A stretch of 63,329 nucleotides of DNA, taken from NCBI GenBank assembly GCA_021202985.1, contig JAJQCA010000043.1:1-63329 (forward strand), written 5' to 3'. This DNA comes from Alistipes sp. (GTDB lineage: Bacteria > Bacteroidota > Bacteroidia > Bacteroidales > Rikenellaceae). Every line of letters begins with the position of its first letter. The stretch's first letter is position 1. The position numbers were made by a program, and so were the translations under genes. The notes below the pieces were generated by a model. The model did not search any database, was not told the DNA's origin, and worked only from the letters and a program-made list of their open reading frames with translations. This document shows positions 28,060 through 37,306 of the stretch, one piece after another.

Positions 28060-29037
28060 TTATATAATAACGGCGTTCGGCAAGGCCGCAAGGCTGCGCA
28101 CAGACCGGTCCAGGTAAGGGGCATACTCCCCGGGGTCACCGTACTCCCCCAAACCTATAAGTGGTTTCACCTTACCGTGGAAATCGCTCCCGCATGTAAT
28201 TATCGCACCGTTACGGACTGAAATGGCGGCAAAATAATCCGCCCTTTCAACCGTATGGTAGTTATTGAAACATTCCAGTCCCCCGGCACCTTCGCCGAGC
28301 AATCTTTCGACCATTTGCTCACGGCCTTTCAAATTCTGCCCGGGATGCGCCACCACGGGCACGCCACCATTGTCACGGATAAGGGCTACGGCCTCAGCGA
28401 ATGGCATATACTCGCAATGAACGTACGCCGGGCATCCTTGCGCGAACCAGTCGAAGTAGAAGTTGAAATACGGCATTCCGGACCTCGCGCCGCCGGGAAA
28501 GTAAGGCTCCAGTAACGGACACTCGCGGTTACTCCGTGTGAGCATGGATTCGATTATCTGTTCCGGGGTGACTTCCCTGTCACCGGCGGCTTGCAGGACC
28601 TTTTGCCTGTCGACCGGAAACCCGAGCCTTACGAGGTTATCAATCATGGCCCCGGCCGCGTCACGTGAAATCCGTTTCATATCGCGCTCCATCTCGTCGA
28701 AATTTCGGGAAGCAAGGTCAATTCCGAACCCTAACAGGTGCAAATGTACTTCACCGTACATACAATCCAGTTCCACTCCCGGAATATAGCAACCCGAATA
28801 CCCATCGTTAGCACCGGAAGGCCGAGTAGATACAGCCCTGTCACCGGAACGCCGGACCTCGCCCCGGGCCAGTATATCGGCCGCTTCACGGGCTCCGGCC
28901 ACCGTGTTATGGTCGGTGATGGTGAAAACCCGTATACCTTTTTCCATGCACCGGTCGATCACCCAGCCCGGCGACACCTCCCCGTCGAGACTGTAACCGG
29001 TATGTATATGCAGGTCCGACGAGCTATACTCCTCCAT
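28060..29037 (-). CDS. PHP-domain phosphoesterase
   Basis: A 325-residue PHP protein. The N-terminal metal site DLHIHTGYSLDGE, then TITDHNTV, ELDCMYGEVHLHLLG, VAHPGQN and C-terminal CGSDFHG provide the usual His/Asp cluster. Relatives hydrolyse nucleoside 3',5'-bisphosphates or phosphorylated small molecules (RNase AM/YciV type). The ATG at 29037 sits two bases past the metH stop, so it is tightly placed between metH and metF. An activity tied to one-carbon or methionine metabolism is suggested by position only. A TTG four codons earlier is an unlikely alternative start. Confidence 0.82.
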   Translation of the reverse strand: MEEYSSSDLHIHTGYSLDGEVSPGWVIDRCMEKGIRVFTITDHNTVAGAREAADILARGEVRRSGDRAVSTRPSGANDGYSGCYIPGVELDCMYGEVHLHLLGFGIDLASRNFDEMERDMKRISRDAAGAMIDNLVRLGFPVDRQKVLQAAGDREVTPEQIIESMLTRSNRECPLLEPYFPGGARSGMPYFNFYFDWFAQGCPAYVHCEYMPFAEAVALIRDNGGVPVVAHPGQNLKGREQMVERLLGEGAGGLECFNNYHTVERADYFAAISVRNGAIITCGSDFHGKVKPLIGLGEYGDPGEYAPYLDRSVRSLAALPNAVII

Positions 29038-29038
29038 A

Positions 29039-32000
29039 TTATTCGGCAATATGTTGCGGCATAAGCCGGGCTATTTCGGAGGGTTCCATGTCGCGTCGAC
29101 GTGCATAATCTTCCAACTGGTCCCGGCCGATGCGTCCCACACTGAAATGGCCGAAATCGCTGCGGGCGAATATCAGGCCGCAAACCGATTCTCCCGGGTC
29201 GAGCATATAGTTCTCAGTTATACATAAAGGCAGATCGCCACCCAACAGGTCGAGCACCTCTTTTTTTAGAGAGTGGTCCGGCGCCGACGGGTAACCGAAT
29301 GCCACACGCAGGCCGTCGTATTTGTTAGCCAGTATATCCTCCACCTCTTGCGGATTACCTATCTCATAGGCCCACATATCCTTTCGTAAATCGGTATGTA
29401 CCGCTTCGGCAAAGGCTTCGGCGAGCCGGTCCGCAAGCAGTTTGGCCATAATGGCAGAATACTCGTCCTTCTGTTCGCGGTACCATCCGACAAGCTTGTT
29501 CAACCCGATGCCCGAGGTAAGTGCGAAGGCTCCTATGAAACCACCGCCCTCCTCCTTACCGGGAAGCAGGTCGGCAAGCGAAAGGTTCTTTCCACCCGAT
29601 GCTGGCCCGGCACCGTTACAGCACGGACAGCCGGAGCCGTGGGCAGGCGGCGGATTAACACCCCGGGTCTCCTGGTTCCTGAGTTGGGGTATCACCGAAA
29701 GGCTTCCGTCCGGTTTTATGACAACTATGTCGTCACCGTCACGGTAAGCGGGGAAAACCCCCACCGCTCCCTGCAAACGCAGTAACCCCTGGCGGTCGAT
29801 GCGGTCGAGCATTTCCCGTGCATCCGCGAGCAATTTGCTGGCTTCCTTGCCTTTATCCGTATCGTCCAGTATGGCCGGATATTTTCCTTTCAGCCCCCAT
29901 GCCGGGAAAAAGTAATTCCAGTCGATATACCGCATAGCCTTTGCCACCGGGTATGCTTCGAACCGCTTTATGCCTGTAAAACGCGGGACCGTTATATTGT
30001 ACTCCCGTGGCCGGAAACAATTCGCCCGGGCCTCTTTCAGCGGCACAAGGCCGGCCTCCGTACGATTACCGCCATAAGAATCCCGAAGGGCGGCCTGCCG
30101 CTCCCTGACGGCCCGTTTGTATTCTTCGCCCCCCTCGCCGAGAAGACGGGAAAGGATCGTTATATTTTCCGATGCGTCCCGGCTGTGGATAACCACTCCA
30201 CCGTATTCGGGTGCTATTTTTACGGCCGTATGCAGTTCGGAGGTAGTCGCCCCTCCTATTACCACCGGTACGTCCAGCCCGGCCTCGCCAAGCTCTTTGA
30301 CCACCCGTATCATTTCGCCGAGCGACGGGGAAATGAGTCCGCTGAGCCCTACCACGTCGGCTCCCCACGAGCGTGCCTGATCGACTATAACATGGCTCTC
30401 AACCATAACGCCGAGGTCCTTCACCTGATAGCCGTTACAGGACATAACCACTGAAACTATGTTCTTACCTATGTCGTGTACGTCGCCTTTTACGGTGGCA
30501 ATCAGCACCTTTCCGGCATTAGAAAGCGTAGCGCCACCCTGCTCTATATAAGGAGTCAGAACGTCCACCGACCTTTTCATCACCCGGGCGCTCTTCACAA
30601 CCTGCGGCAGAAACATCTTCCCTTCACCGAACAGAACCCCTATCTCGTCCATTACCGGCATCAGGTATCCGTCGATTACCTCGAGGGCCGAGCCGGCGGA
30701 GGCATAGGCTTCGAGTATATCCTGCTCGGTATGATCGGTTATTCCCTTTTTCATTGCCCATGCGATACGGGAATGAAGGTCGCCTTCACGCCATTGCTGA
30801 CCCTGTGCGGCACGTTGCCCTTCGGCGGGGTCGCCTTTAACCTTCTCGGCGTACTCGGCAAGCCGCTCGGTGGCGTCAGGCCGGCGGTTCAGCACCACGT
30901 CCTCCGAAAGTTCCAGCAACTGTGGCTCTATTTCGGAGTAGACCTGTAACATCGCAGGGTTTACGATTCCCATATCCAGACCCGCCCGTATGGCGTGGTA
31001 AAGGAATACCGAATGCATCGCTTCCCGGACCTTGTTGTTCCCGCGGAACGAGAACGACAGGTTGCTTACTCCACCGCTTACCTTTGCATGGGGAAGGTTT
31101 TGTTTTATCCAGCGTACGGCCTCGATAAAATCGACCCCGTAACAGTTATGTTCTTCTATACCCGTGGCGACCGATAGAACATTCGGGTCGAATACGATGT
31201 CTTCTGCCGGGAATCCGTCCGCGGTTAGTATACCGTATGCCCGCCCGGCTACTTCTGTCTTGCGGGCAAAAGTGTCGGCCTGCCCACTCTCGTCGAAAAG
31301 CATCACCACAGCGGCAGCCCCGTATTCCCGTATAACCCGTGCCTTGCGGAGAAACTCGTCCTCACCTTCTTTCAGAGATATGGAGTTTACCAGACTCTTC
31401 CCCTGCACGCATTTCAGCCCCGCTTCAAGCGTCTCCCACGACGATGAATCTATCATAAACGGAACGCGGGCAATCTCCGGTTCCGACATTGCAAGGTTCA
31501 GGAATGAAGTCATTGCCTGCGGGCCGTCTATAAGCCCGTCGTCCATACAGACGTCCACCACCTGCGCACCGGCTTCAACCTGCTGCCGCGCGATTCCCAC
31601 AGCCTCCTCGAAATTCCCTTCGCGGATAAGACGCGCGAACTTTGCCGAACCGGCCACGTTCGTCCGTTCCCCGACGTTCACAAAATTGGTCTCCCTCGTA
31701 ATACGAAGCGGTTCCAGCCCGCTGAGCACGGTTTCATGCCGCGGGCTGGGTACCGTACGGGGTTTGTGTTCCCGCGCTTTTGCGGCGAACAACCGGATAT
31801 GTTCCGGGGTGGTGCCGCAGCATCCTCCTATGATGTTGACCAGTCCCCGCACCATATACTCCTCTATATCAGCGGCCATCATTTCCGGCGTTTCGTCGTA
31901 ACCACCCATCACGTTTGGCAGCCCGGCATTGGGATGGGCCGAGACCGGATATTCCGAGATTGCGGCTAACCTTTCGAGGTACGGCATCATCTGTCTCGCC

Positions 32001-32749
32001 CCGTAGGCGCAGTTGAAACCTATACTGAGCGGTCGGGCGTGGGCTACCGAAGTATAGAACGCCTCCACCGTCTGGCCCGAAAGGGTCCGGCCGCTGGCGT
32101 CGGCCAAGGTGCCCGAGAGCATTACCGGGATATCGCGACCGGTTTCACGGCACACGGCTTTATGGGCATAGATGGCGGCCTTGGCATTGAGGGTATCGAA
32201 AATCGTTTCTATAAGAATAACGTCGCAACCGCCGTCCACCAGGCCGCGCATTTGTATGGTGTAGGGCTTGGCAAGTTCGTCGAAGGTTACGTCACGCGAA
32301 GCAGGATCCGTTACTTCCGCCGACATGGAGGCTGTCTTGCTTGTCGGCCCGACGGAACCCGCCACAAACCTCGGCCGACCCGGTTCTGCGGCCTCGAACC
32401 TGTCCGCGACCGCACGCGCGATTTCCGCCCCCGCACGGTTAATCCTGTACGACCACTCCTGCAAACCGTAATCGGCCAGAGAAACGGCCGAGGCATTGAA
32501 TGTGTCTGTCGAAACAATATCGGCCCCTGCGGCAAAATAGGCTTCGTGTATGGAAGCGATCACGTCGGGACGCGTAAGGGTAAGTATATCGAAGCATCCG
32601 GTCAGTGGTATATTCCAGTCGGCAAATTCCCCTACCCGAAAATCGGGCTCGGCGAGGTTGTATGTCTGTACCAGCGAACCGAAACCTCCGTCAAGCACGA
32701 GTATTCTTTCCCGAATTAACTTCCTTATATCTTTGTTTTCCTTACTCAT
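29039..32749 (-). CDS. metH: Cobalamin-dependent methionine synthase
   Basis: Full-length MetH of 1236 residues with all modules: homocysteine-binding barrel with zinc cysteines (GFNCAYG and GGCCGTTPEH), pterin-binding barrel (NVGERTNVAGS), B12 cap and Rossmann domains with the cobalt-ligating histidine in GDVHDIGKNI, and the C-terminal AdoMet activation domain (KPDGSLSVI region through RIGRDQLEDY). It transfers the methyl group of 5-methyl-THF to homocysteine and requires B12. It heads the operon with the PHP gene, metF and the M20 gene. A leader of about 250 bases precedes it. Confidence 0.96.
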   Translation of the reverse strand: MSKENKDIRKLIRERILVLDGGFGSLVQTYNLAEPDFRVGEFADWNIPLTGCFDILTLTRPDVIASIHEAYFAAGADIVSTDTFNASAVSLADYGLQEWSYRINRAGAEIARAVADRFEAAEPGRPRFVAGSVGPTSKTASMSAEVTDPASRDVTFDELAKPYTIQMRGLVDGGCDVILIETIFDTLNAKAAIYAHKAVCRETGRDIPVMLSGTLADASGRTLSGQTVEAFYTSVAHARPLSIGFNCAYGARQMMPYLERLAAISEYPVSAHPNAGLPNVMGGYDETPEMMAADIEEYMVRGLVNIIGGCCGTTPEHIRLFAAKAREHKPRTVPSPRHETVLSGLEPLRITRETNFVNVGERTNVAGSAKFARLIREGNFEEAVGIARQQVEAGAQVVDVCMDDGLIDGPQAMTSFLNLAMSEPEIARVPFMIDSSSWETLEAGLKCVQGKSLVNSISLKEGEDEFLRKARVIREYGAAAVVMLFDESGQADTFARKTEVAGRAYGILTADGFPAEDIVFDPNVLSVATGIEEHNCYGVDFIEAVRWIKQNLPHAKVSGGVSNLSFSFRGNNKVREAMHSVFLYHAIRAGLDMGIVNPAMLQVYSEIEPQLLELSEDVVLNRRPDATERLAEYAEKVKGDPAEGQRAAQGQQWREGDLHSRIAWAMKKGITDHTEQDILEAYASAGSALEVIDGYLMPVMDEIGVLFGEGKMFLPQVVKSARVMKRSVDVLTPYIEQGGATLSNAGKVLIATVKGDVHDIGKNIVSVVMSCNGYQVKDLGVMVESHVIVDQARSWGADVVGLSGLISPSLGEMIRVVKELGEAGLDVPVVIGGATTSELHTAVKIAPEYGGVVIHSRDASENITILSRLLGEGGEEYKRAVRERQAALRDSYGGNRTEAGLVPLKEARANCFRPREYNITVPRFTGIKRFEAYPVAKAMRYIDWNYFFPAWGLKGKYPAILDDTDKGKEASKLLADAREMLDRIDRQGLLRLQGAVGVFPAYRDGDDIVVIKPDGSLSVIPQLRNQETRGVNPPPAHGSGCPCCNGAGPASGGKNLSLADLLPGKEEGGGFIGAFALTSGIGLNKLVGWYREQKDEYSAIMAKLLADRLAEAFAEAVHTDLRKDMWAYEIGNPQEVEDILANKYDGLRVAFGYPSAPDHSLKKEVLDLLGGDLPLCITENYMLDPGESVCGLIFARSDFGHFSVGRIGRDQLEDYARRRDMEPSEIARLMPQHIAE

Positions 32750-33000
32750 TTTTGTAAAAATAAATCTATTAATACGGATTTCCGGCTCTCGTGGTTTTGT
32801 TGGTATTTTATTAAAGGAGAAGACCCGTTTCGAGGCCGGATTCTGTTATGGCCGTAAGACCTTGTCGTATACCCAAGCATACCGGAATCCGAACGGATAA
32901 TAAATATTATGTGTACCAGCGCTATTTCTCCGGCGGTAGTTCTAAAGGTTATGTATACTAACCCTGTTTTCAGGTCCTGCCGCACCGATTATAGACCGGC
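32750..33000 (-). other. metH leader region
   Basis: About 250 non-coding bases precede metH. On the minus strand GGATTC (32888-32893) can pair with GAATCC further downstream, enclosing about 40 bases, so some leader structure is possible. I looked for cobalamin, SAM-I and SAM-II riboswitch core motifs and did not find a convincing one. No exact TAnnTTTG element was found either. The 3' end of the glutaminyl cyclase transcript must also lie here. Confidence 0.35.
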
Positions 33001-33861
33001 TTACTGTTTCTCCCTTATTTCTATTTCGAACAACCGGCTCCAGTTTTTTCCCGTGACGAATATCCTGCCCGTGGACTTGTCATACGCTATCCCGTTCAGT
33101 ACGTCTGTCCGCGGGGTACGTTCGAAGTTGGGCAACAGCCCTTCGAGGTTCACCAGTCCTTCCACCACCCCGTCCTCCGGATTGATTATCGCTATCTGGT
33201 CCGACCCGTATATGTTGGCCCAAATACGGCCTTCGATCCATTCCAGTTCGTTTAGTTGACTCAAACGCCGCCTGCCCACAGAGACCCTAATCGTATCCCG
33301 GCGCCTTAAACCGGCAGGGTCGAGGACGTAAATCTCGTGCGAACCGTTGCTCATATACAGATAGGTGCCGTCGGTGGTAAGCCCCCAGCCCTGGCCGGCA
33401 TATTCGAAAGAACCGATTACATCGAGCGTCACGGCATCGTAAACTATACACTGGCCCTCGAGCCAAGTCAACTGGTATATGCGGCCATCCAGAAGTGCGA
33501 TGCCTTCCCCGAAATAACCGCCGTCCAATTCCACAGAACGCACAGCCTCTCCGGTCCGCAGGTCAACCTGCATGAGGGCGGACTGGCCGTATTGCCCGGT
33601 TCCTTCCCAAAGATAACCGTCATGCCAGTAAAGACCCTGGGTATAGGAACTTTCATTGTGCGGATAAACATTTTTAACCGTGTAGGTGTAATGGACAGGG
33701 AAATCGGCCGCTTTACCTGCTGGCCCCACCTTCCCGGCCGAACCCTCCGCCGCGGAATCGCCGGCCGGCCGGTTACCCCCGGACGTACCGAAACAGGACA
33801 TCGACATCAGGGCCACCAAAGCCGCCGCCTGTATTTTCATTATTGTATTCAGGATTGACAT
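33001..33861 (-). CDS. Glutaminyl-peptide cyclotransferase lipoprotein
   Basis: A 286-residue protein of the plant/bacterial-type glutamine cyclotransferase family, a five-bladed propeller that converts N-terminal Gln to pyroglutamate. Typical segments are PHNESSYTQGLYW, WEGTGQYGQS, LTWLEGQ, ELEWIEGRIWANIY and LNGIAYD. An N-terminal lipoprotein signal (lipobox near LMSMSC) indicates periplasmic or surface location, where it could cap exported proteins and protect them from aminopeptidases. A start at 33840 fits the signal peptide slightly better than 33861. Confidence 0.88.
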   Translation of the reverse strand: MSILNTIMKIQAAALVALMSMSCFGTSGGNRPAGDSAAEGSAGKVGPAGKAADFPVHYTYTVKNVYPHNESSYTQGLYWHDGYLWEGTGQYGQSALMQVDLRTGEAVRSVELDGGYFGEGIALLDGRIYQLTWLEGQCIVYDAVTLDVIGSFEYAGQGWGLTTDGTYLYMSNGSHEIYVLDPAGLRRRDTIRVSVGRRRLSQLNELEWIEGRIWANIYGSDQIAIINPEDGVVEGLVNLEGLLPNFERTPRTDVLNGIAYDKSTGRIFVTGKNWSRLFEIEIREKQ

Positions 33862-34045
33862 TCAAACCACCGGTTAATTCCCGCAAATATACAAAAAAGA
33901 GCCGCACGGCCCATTTACCGTACGGCAATGTTGTAATTCCCGCCTGGCTCAAACGGAGTTTATACGGCAGCCTGCCCGAAGGACCGGTAGTAATCTACTT
34001 GCGCCTGCGGGGTTATTCCTGAGCCTGAATCCTAGGATAAACCGT

Positions 34046-34999
34046 CTAAAGCCCGTAATTACCGTTCAGGAAATCGGAGATGGAAAAGTCTTTATTACCT
34101 ATTTCCGGCATGCTATTGTTTTTAAGGCTCTGGAGAATAGTAAGCGGCTCCTTTCTTTCGATAAAATGGAGCAGAAACGAGTCTATTTCCTCCCAGTATT
34201 CACGGATGGGCACGCTCGCTATTTCATGGCCGTAATCCACGAACGAATAAAACGCATGGCTTACTCCGTCATCGGCCAGTGTTCCCGATATCCACTTCGA
34301 CCCGTAGAATCCGATATCTCCCAGGCGCAATACGTCATACGGTACCTGCCTGTCGGCATCGCCCTGCATCAGCAGGGTCGGTGCGGGCTGGCGGGTGTAG
34401 CCGAAACTGTCATCCAATGTGAGTACAGCACCAGCAAAAGCCATCACTCCTGCATAGGCAAAACCCTCGGGAAGCCTGCCGGACAACAAGCCGTTACAAA
34501 GTTCATATTCCGTCTGAAGTACGGTTACAGCCCCGGCGCTGGAGCCGTTAAGGATAAATTTAGTTCTGTCCAATTTCCAATCCCAAACCCGGTCGAGCAC
34601 AAATGCGGTTGCATCCAGCAGATCGTCCACGGCCATACGGATTGAATTTACCAGCATCCCGGCCGCTACCTCGTCGGACAGGTCGTCCACCTCGGCAATA
34701 TTTTTCAGGCCCAACCGATAGTCTATCGACACCACAGTATAACCCTTAGTGGCCAGGTGTTCGATGTATGGAATATAATCTTCCCTGTCGCGGGTTCCAC
34801 GGGCGAAAGCTCCTCCGAACATGAAAATGATACAGGGTTGCTCTTCGGCCGAACTCACGAAGTACCGGTCGAGAAAAAGCCGTTCGCCGTCCTTCTCGGC
34901 ATAAGCGAATGTTTCCTTTACAATTTCGGGCCGTTCCTGGGCAAACAGCGATGCAATGCCAACCAATAGGGATATGAATGAAAAGATAACTTTTTTCAT
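34046..34999 (-). CDS. Exported alpha/beta hydrolase (esterase-like)
   Basis: A 317-residue hydrolase with a signal peptide (cut near SLFAQ). The oxyanion region is IIFMFGGAFARGT, the nucleophile elbow is NGSSAGA, and candidate acid and base residues lie in MQGDADRQVP and DYGHEIA. This is the pattern of carboxylesterases and acetyl-xylan-esterase-like enzymes of the hormone-sensitive-lipase type. The substrate is unknown. It stands between the cyclotransferase and the structured element after waaA, with no operon partner. Confidence 0.83.
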   Translation of the reverse strand: MKKVIFSFISLLVGIASLFAQERPEIVKETFAYAEKDGERLFLDRYFVSSAEEQPCIIFMFGGAFARGTRDREDYIPYIEHLATKGYTVVSIDYRLGLKNIAEVDDLSDEVAAGMLVNSIRMAVDDLLDATAFVLDRVWDWKLDRTKFILNGSSAGAVTVLQTEYELCNGLLSGRLPEGFAYAGVMAFAGAVLTLDDSFGYTRQPAPTLLMQGDADRQVPYDVLRLGDIGFYGSKWISGTLADDGVSHAFYSFVDYGHEIASVPIREYWEEIDSFLLHFIERKEPLTILQSLKNNSMPEIGNKDFSISDFLNGNYGL

Positions 35000-35133
35000 A
35001 ATCAGCGTTTTTTACAAAGGTAAAGCAAAAATCCCGCCTCCAGGAAAAAGCCGGTATACCCGGAAAGGAAAAGCCGGCCAGCAGGTTTGTATAATTACGG
35101 TAAATGATTAACTTTATGGAAATTTCGACATTA

Positions 35134-35238
35134 AAAAGCAGGCGCAACCTATAAGGCCTCACGGCCGCCGGATAAAACTGTTATCCGATTTATGCAGTTA
35201 CAAAGCTGCTAACCCGAACTTTATAAGCGCCTGCTTTT
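35134..35238 (-). other. Cloverleaf-like inverted-repeat element (possible ncRNA, terminator or MITE)
   Basis: A 12-bp perfect terminal inverted repeat (35134-35145 with 35227-35238) encloses 81 bases that fold further. There is an inner 5-bp stem (35150-35154 with 35221-35225) and three hairpins: GGCC/GGCC at 35155-35166, CGGATAA/TTATCCG at 35169-35187 and GCAG/CTGC at 35194-35209. Together they form a four-way junction. Read on the minus strand the first hairpin has a GUGA (GNRA) loop, and the outer stem runs into five U residues. It lies 36 bases past the waaA stop. It may be a waaA 3' structure or terminator, an independent small RNA, or a miniature mobile element; the strand is therefore tentative. 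Confidence 0.5.
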
Positions 35239-35274
35239 AACCTTTCCTTTTGCGGCGCTCCGTTGCTTTAACAC

Positions 35275-36507
35275 TTATTTCCTGAAAATTACGGATATAA
35301 TCTTATCGGTAGCGCCTTTGTTGGCGGCAATGTAAGATAAAGCTTTTGCTTTGGCGTCGGCGTATATCCGGGGATTGCCAGCGAGGTTGTCGTACCATCC
35401 GGTCAGTTCCCCGATATTCGATACCGAGGCAGCCGCGCCGAGCGCGATAAGCTCTTTTGCCTCCCGGAATTTAGAGTAATTCGGCCCGAAAGCGACCGGT
35501 AACCCGTAAGTGGCAGCCTCGAGGGTATTATGAATCCCCACCCCGAAACCGCCGCCTATGTAAGCATATTTTCCGTAACGGTAGACGGACGACAATAAGC
35601 CGATGGCATCTATTACCAATACCCGGTAACGTGACATGACTGTCCCCCCGTCGCAATCGGAATACCTTACCGCCTCATCCGCAAATGCGGAAATGAACCT
35701 GTCGATTCGTTCCGGAACTATTTCGTGAGGCGCCATAATGACCTTCAAATGCGGCCTTTCCAGTAGCAGCGAGGTTATAATTTCCTCGTCCTGCGGCCAT
35801 GTACTTCCGGCTACGAGCACTTCCTCCGTTCCGTCCGCAAACCGTGCTACAACGGGAATATCCACGGCGTTCTCCGGGATAGCCGCCACACGGTCGAACC
35901 GCGTATCACCCGAGACCACAACATTGTCAATACCGATTTTACCCAGCAACGCTTCCGACTCCCGGTTCTGGACAAATATGGTAGAGAATGTCCCCAGCGC
36001 CTTACGAAATACTCCGCCGTACGGGCGGAAAAAGACCGAATCCTGCCTGAATATCGCCGATACTATGTGGGTAGGTACACAGCGGCGGCCAAGCTCCCGC
36101 AAGTAGTTGAGCCAGAACTCATATTTTACAAATACCGCTATTTCAGGCCGGACTGCGTCCAGGAATCGTCGTACATTCCCGGGTGTATCCAAAGGGAGGT
36201 AGGCCACGGCGTCGGCATGCTCGTAATCTTTCCGTATACGGTAACCCGACGGTGAAAAAAATGTAAGGAGTATTTTGTATTCCGGATGGTCGGCCCGGAT
36301 ACGTTCCAGAACCGGCCGGCCCTGTTCGAACTCCCCGAGAGAAGCGCAATGCATCCACACCACCTTATCGCTCCCGGTGAATAGACCGCTGAGTTTTTTC
36401 CTCCAGCCCTTTCGTCCCTTCACCCATTCCCGCGCCTTTTCATTGAACGGCGCGGCAAGGCGGATGGCCAGACCGTAAAACCGGATACCTATATTATACA
36501 AGAGCAT
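35275..36507 (-). CDS. waaA: 3-deoxy-D-manno-octulosonic acid transferase
   Basis: A 410-residue GT30 enzyme that adds KDO to lipid A at the inner membrane. It has an N-terminal membrane-proximal helix, then WMHCASLGEFEQGRP (family signature), LPLDTP, FVKYEFWLNYL, VSGDTRFDRV, VAGSTWPQDE and C-terminal YIGGGFGVGIHNTLEAATYG. Complete and of normal length. It lies 15 bases after the Crp/Fnr gene, probably in one transcript with it. Confidence 0.94.
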   Translation of the reverse strand: MLLYNIGIRFYGLAIRLAAPFNEKAREWVKGRKGWRKKLSGLFTGSDKVVWMHCASLGEFEQGRPVLERIRADHPEYKILLTFFSPSGYRIRKDYEHADAVAYLPLDTPGNVRRFLDAVRPEIAVFVKYEFWLNYLRELGRRCVPTHIVSAIFRQDSVFFRPYGGVFRKALGTFSTIFVQNRESEALLGKIGIDNVVVSGDTRFDRVAAIPENAVDIPVVARFADGTEEVLVAGSTWPQDEEIITSLLLERPHLKVIMAPHEIVPERIDRFISAFADEAVRYSDCDGGTVMSRYRVLVIDAIGLLSSVYRYGKYAYIGGGFGVGIHNTLEAATYGLPVAFGPNYSKFREAKELIALGAAASVSNIGELTGWYDNLAGNPRIYADAKAKALSYIAANKGATDKIISVIFRK

Positions 36508-36522
36508 CGTACCCCGGCACCA

Positions 36523-37194
36523 TTATTTGAGTACCTCCTCCAATCCGCACCGGTTAAGGATGCGGATAACCCGGCCGTCGGATTCTATAAGATGCTTCTT
36601 CTCCATTCCTTCGATAACGGAAAGCAGCGAACTGCGGGTGGCCGAGAAATAATCGGCAATCTCTTTTATAGCGGGAACCGGCACCTCGGCCGTACCGTCC
36701 TGCGTATGGTCGAGGAGATAGGAGGCAAGTTTCTCTCGCAGGGTCTTGTACGACAACGCATAAATACGTTTCTGCCATACTCCGGCCCGGTTGGAAATTA
36801 TGTCGATGAAATTGGAAAGTATAAGGGTGTAGTCCTGCATCAATTCGAACAGCAACCCCCGGTGCAATGTTAGGACAGTCGTCTGCTCGGCCGCGACAAC
36901 ATCCACTGGCAGGCGGTTATACCCGCCGAACAGGAAGGCGGGCGAAATAAGTTCCCCGGGTGAGAGCGTCTCTATCGCCGACTTCTGGCCCGAAGGATAA
37001 ACGAATATTCCCTCTGCACTGCCGGTAAGTATAATCATAAGCCCGGAATAGGCGGTATCCTTCCGTGCTATCAGTTCTCCCCGTTGGAATTCGGACACCG
37101 AAACATCGTCCCGTGTCAGAATAGACTCTATGTCTTTGGCCGTCATGCCACGGAAAAGGGGACAGCCCGTAAGTATATCGTAGATTTTCTCCAT
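36523..37194 (-). CDS. Crp/Fnr-family transcriptional regulator
   Basis: A 223-residue regulator: N-terminal cyclic-nucleotide-binding-like beta-barrel (~20-120, with GELISPAFLFGG), a long dimer helix, and a C-terminal winged helix-turn-helix (EIADYFSATRSSLLSVIEGM). No Fe-S cysteine cluster of the Fnr type is visible (the N-terminal GCPLF segment has a single Cys), so it may sense another ligand or redox state. Targets are unknown. A candidate promoter lies just upstream. Confidence 0.88.
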   Translation of the reverse strand: MEKIYDILTGCPLFRGMTAKDIESILTRDDVSVSEFQRGELIARKDTAYSGLMIILTGSAEGIFVYPSGQKSAIETLSPGELISPAFLFGGYNRLPVDVVAAEQTTVLTLHRGLLFELMQDYTLILSNFIDIISNRAGVWQKRIYALSYKTLREKLASYLLDHTQDGTAEVPVPAIKEIADYFSATRSSLLSVIEGMEKKHLIESDGRVIRILNRCGLEEVLK

Positions 37195-37264
37195 AAACTC
37201 CGTTCTTTAAAAATCAGGCAGGCAATGCAACCGGGTGTACCGGACCAGCCTGGAAAGCGTTCTG

Positions 37265-37296
37265 CAAAATTAACTCATTTAAACCAGACACCCAAG
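37265..37296 (-). promoter_or_regulatory. Candidate promoter of the Crp/Fnr-waaA unit
   Basis: On the minus strand TAATTTTG (37272-37265) matches TAnnTTTG exactly. CTTG (37296-37293), one mismatch from TTTG, lies 20 bases upstream. This gap separates the regulator from the yraN gene. Confidence 0.55.
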
Positions 37297-37306
37297 CCAT
37301 ACCGAC

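Noticed and set aside
32750-33000. Cobalamin or SAM riboswitch before metH
   Set aside because: I could not find the conserved B12-box or the SAM-I/SAM-II cores by eye; only an unspecific pairing was visible, so no riboswitch is annotated.
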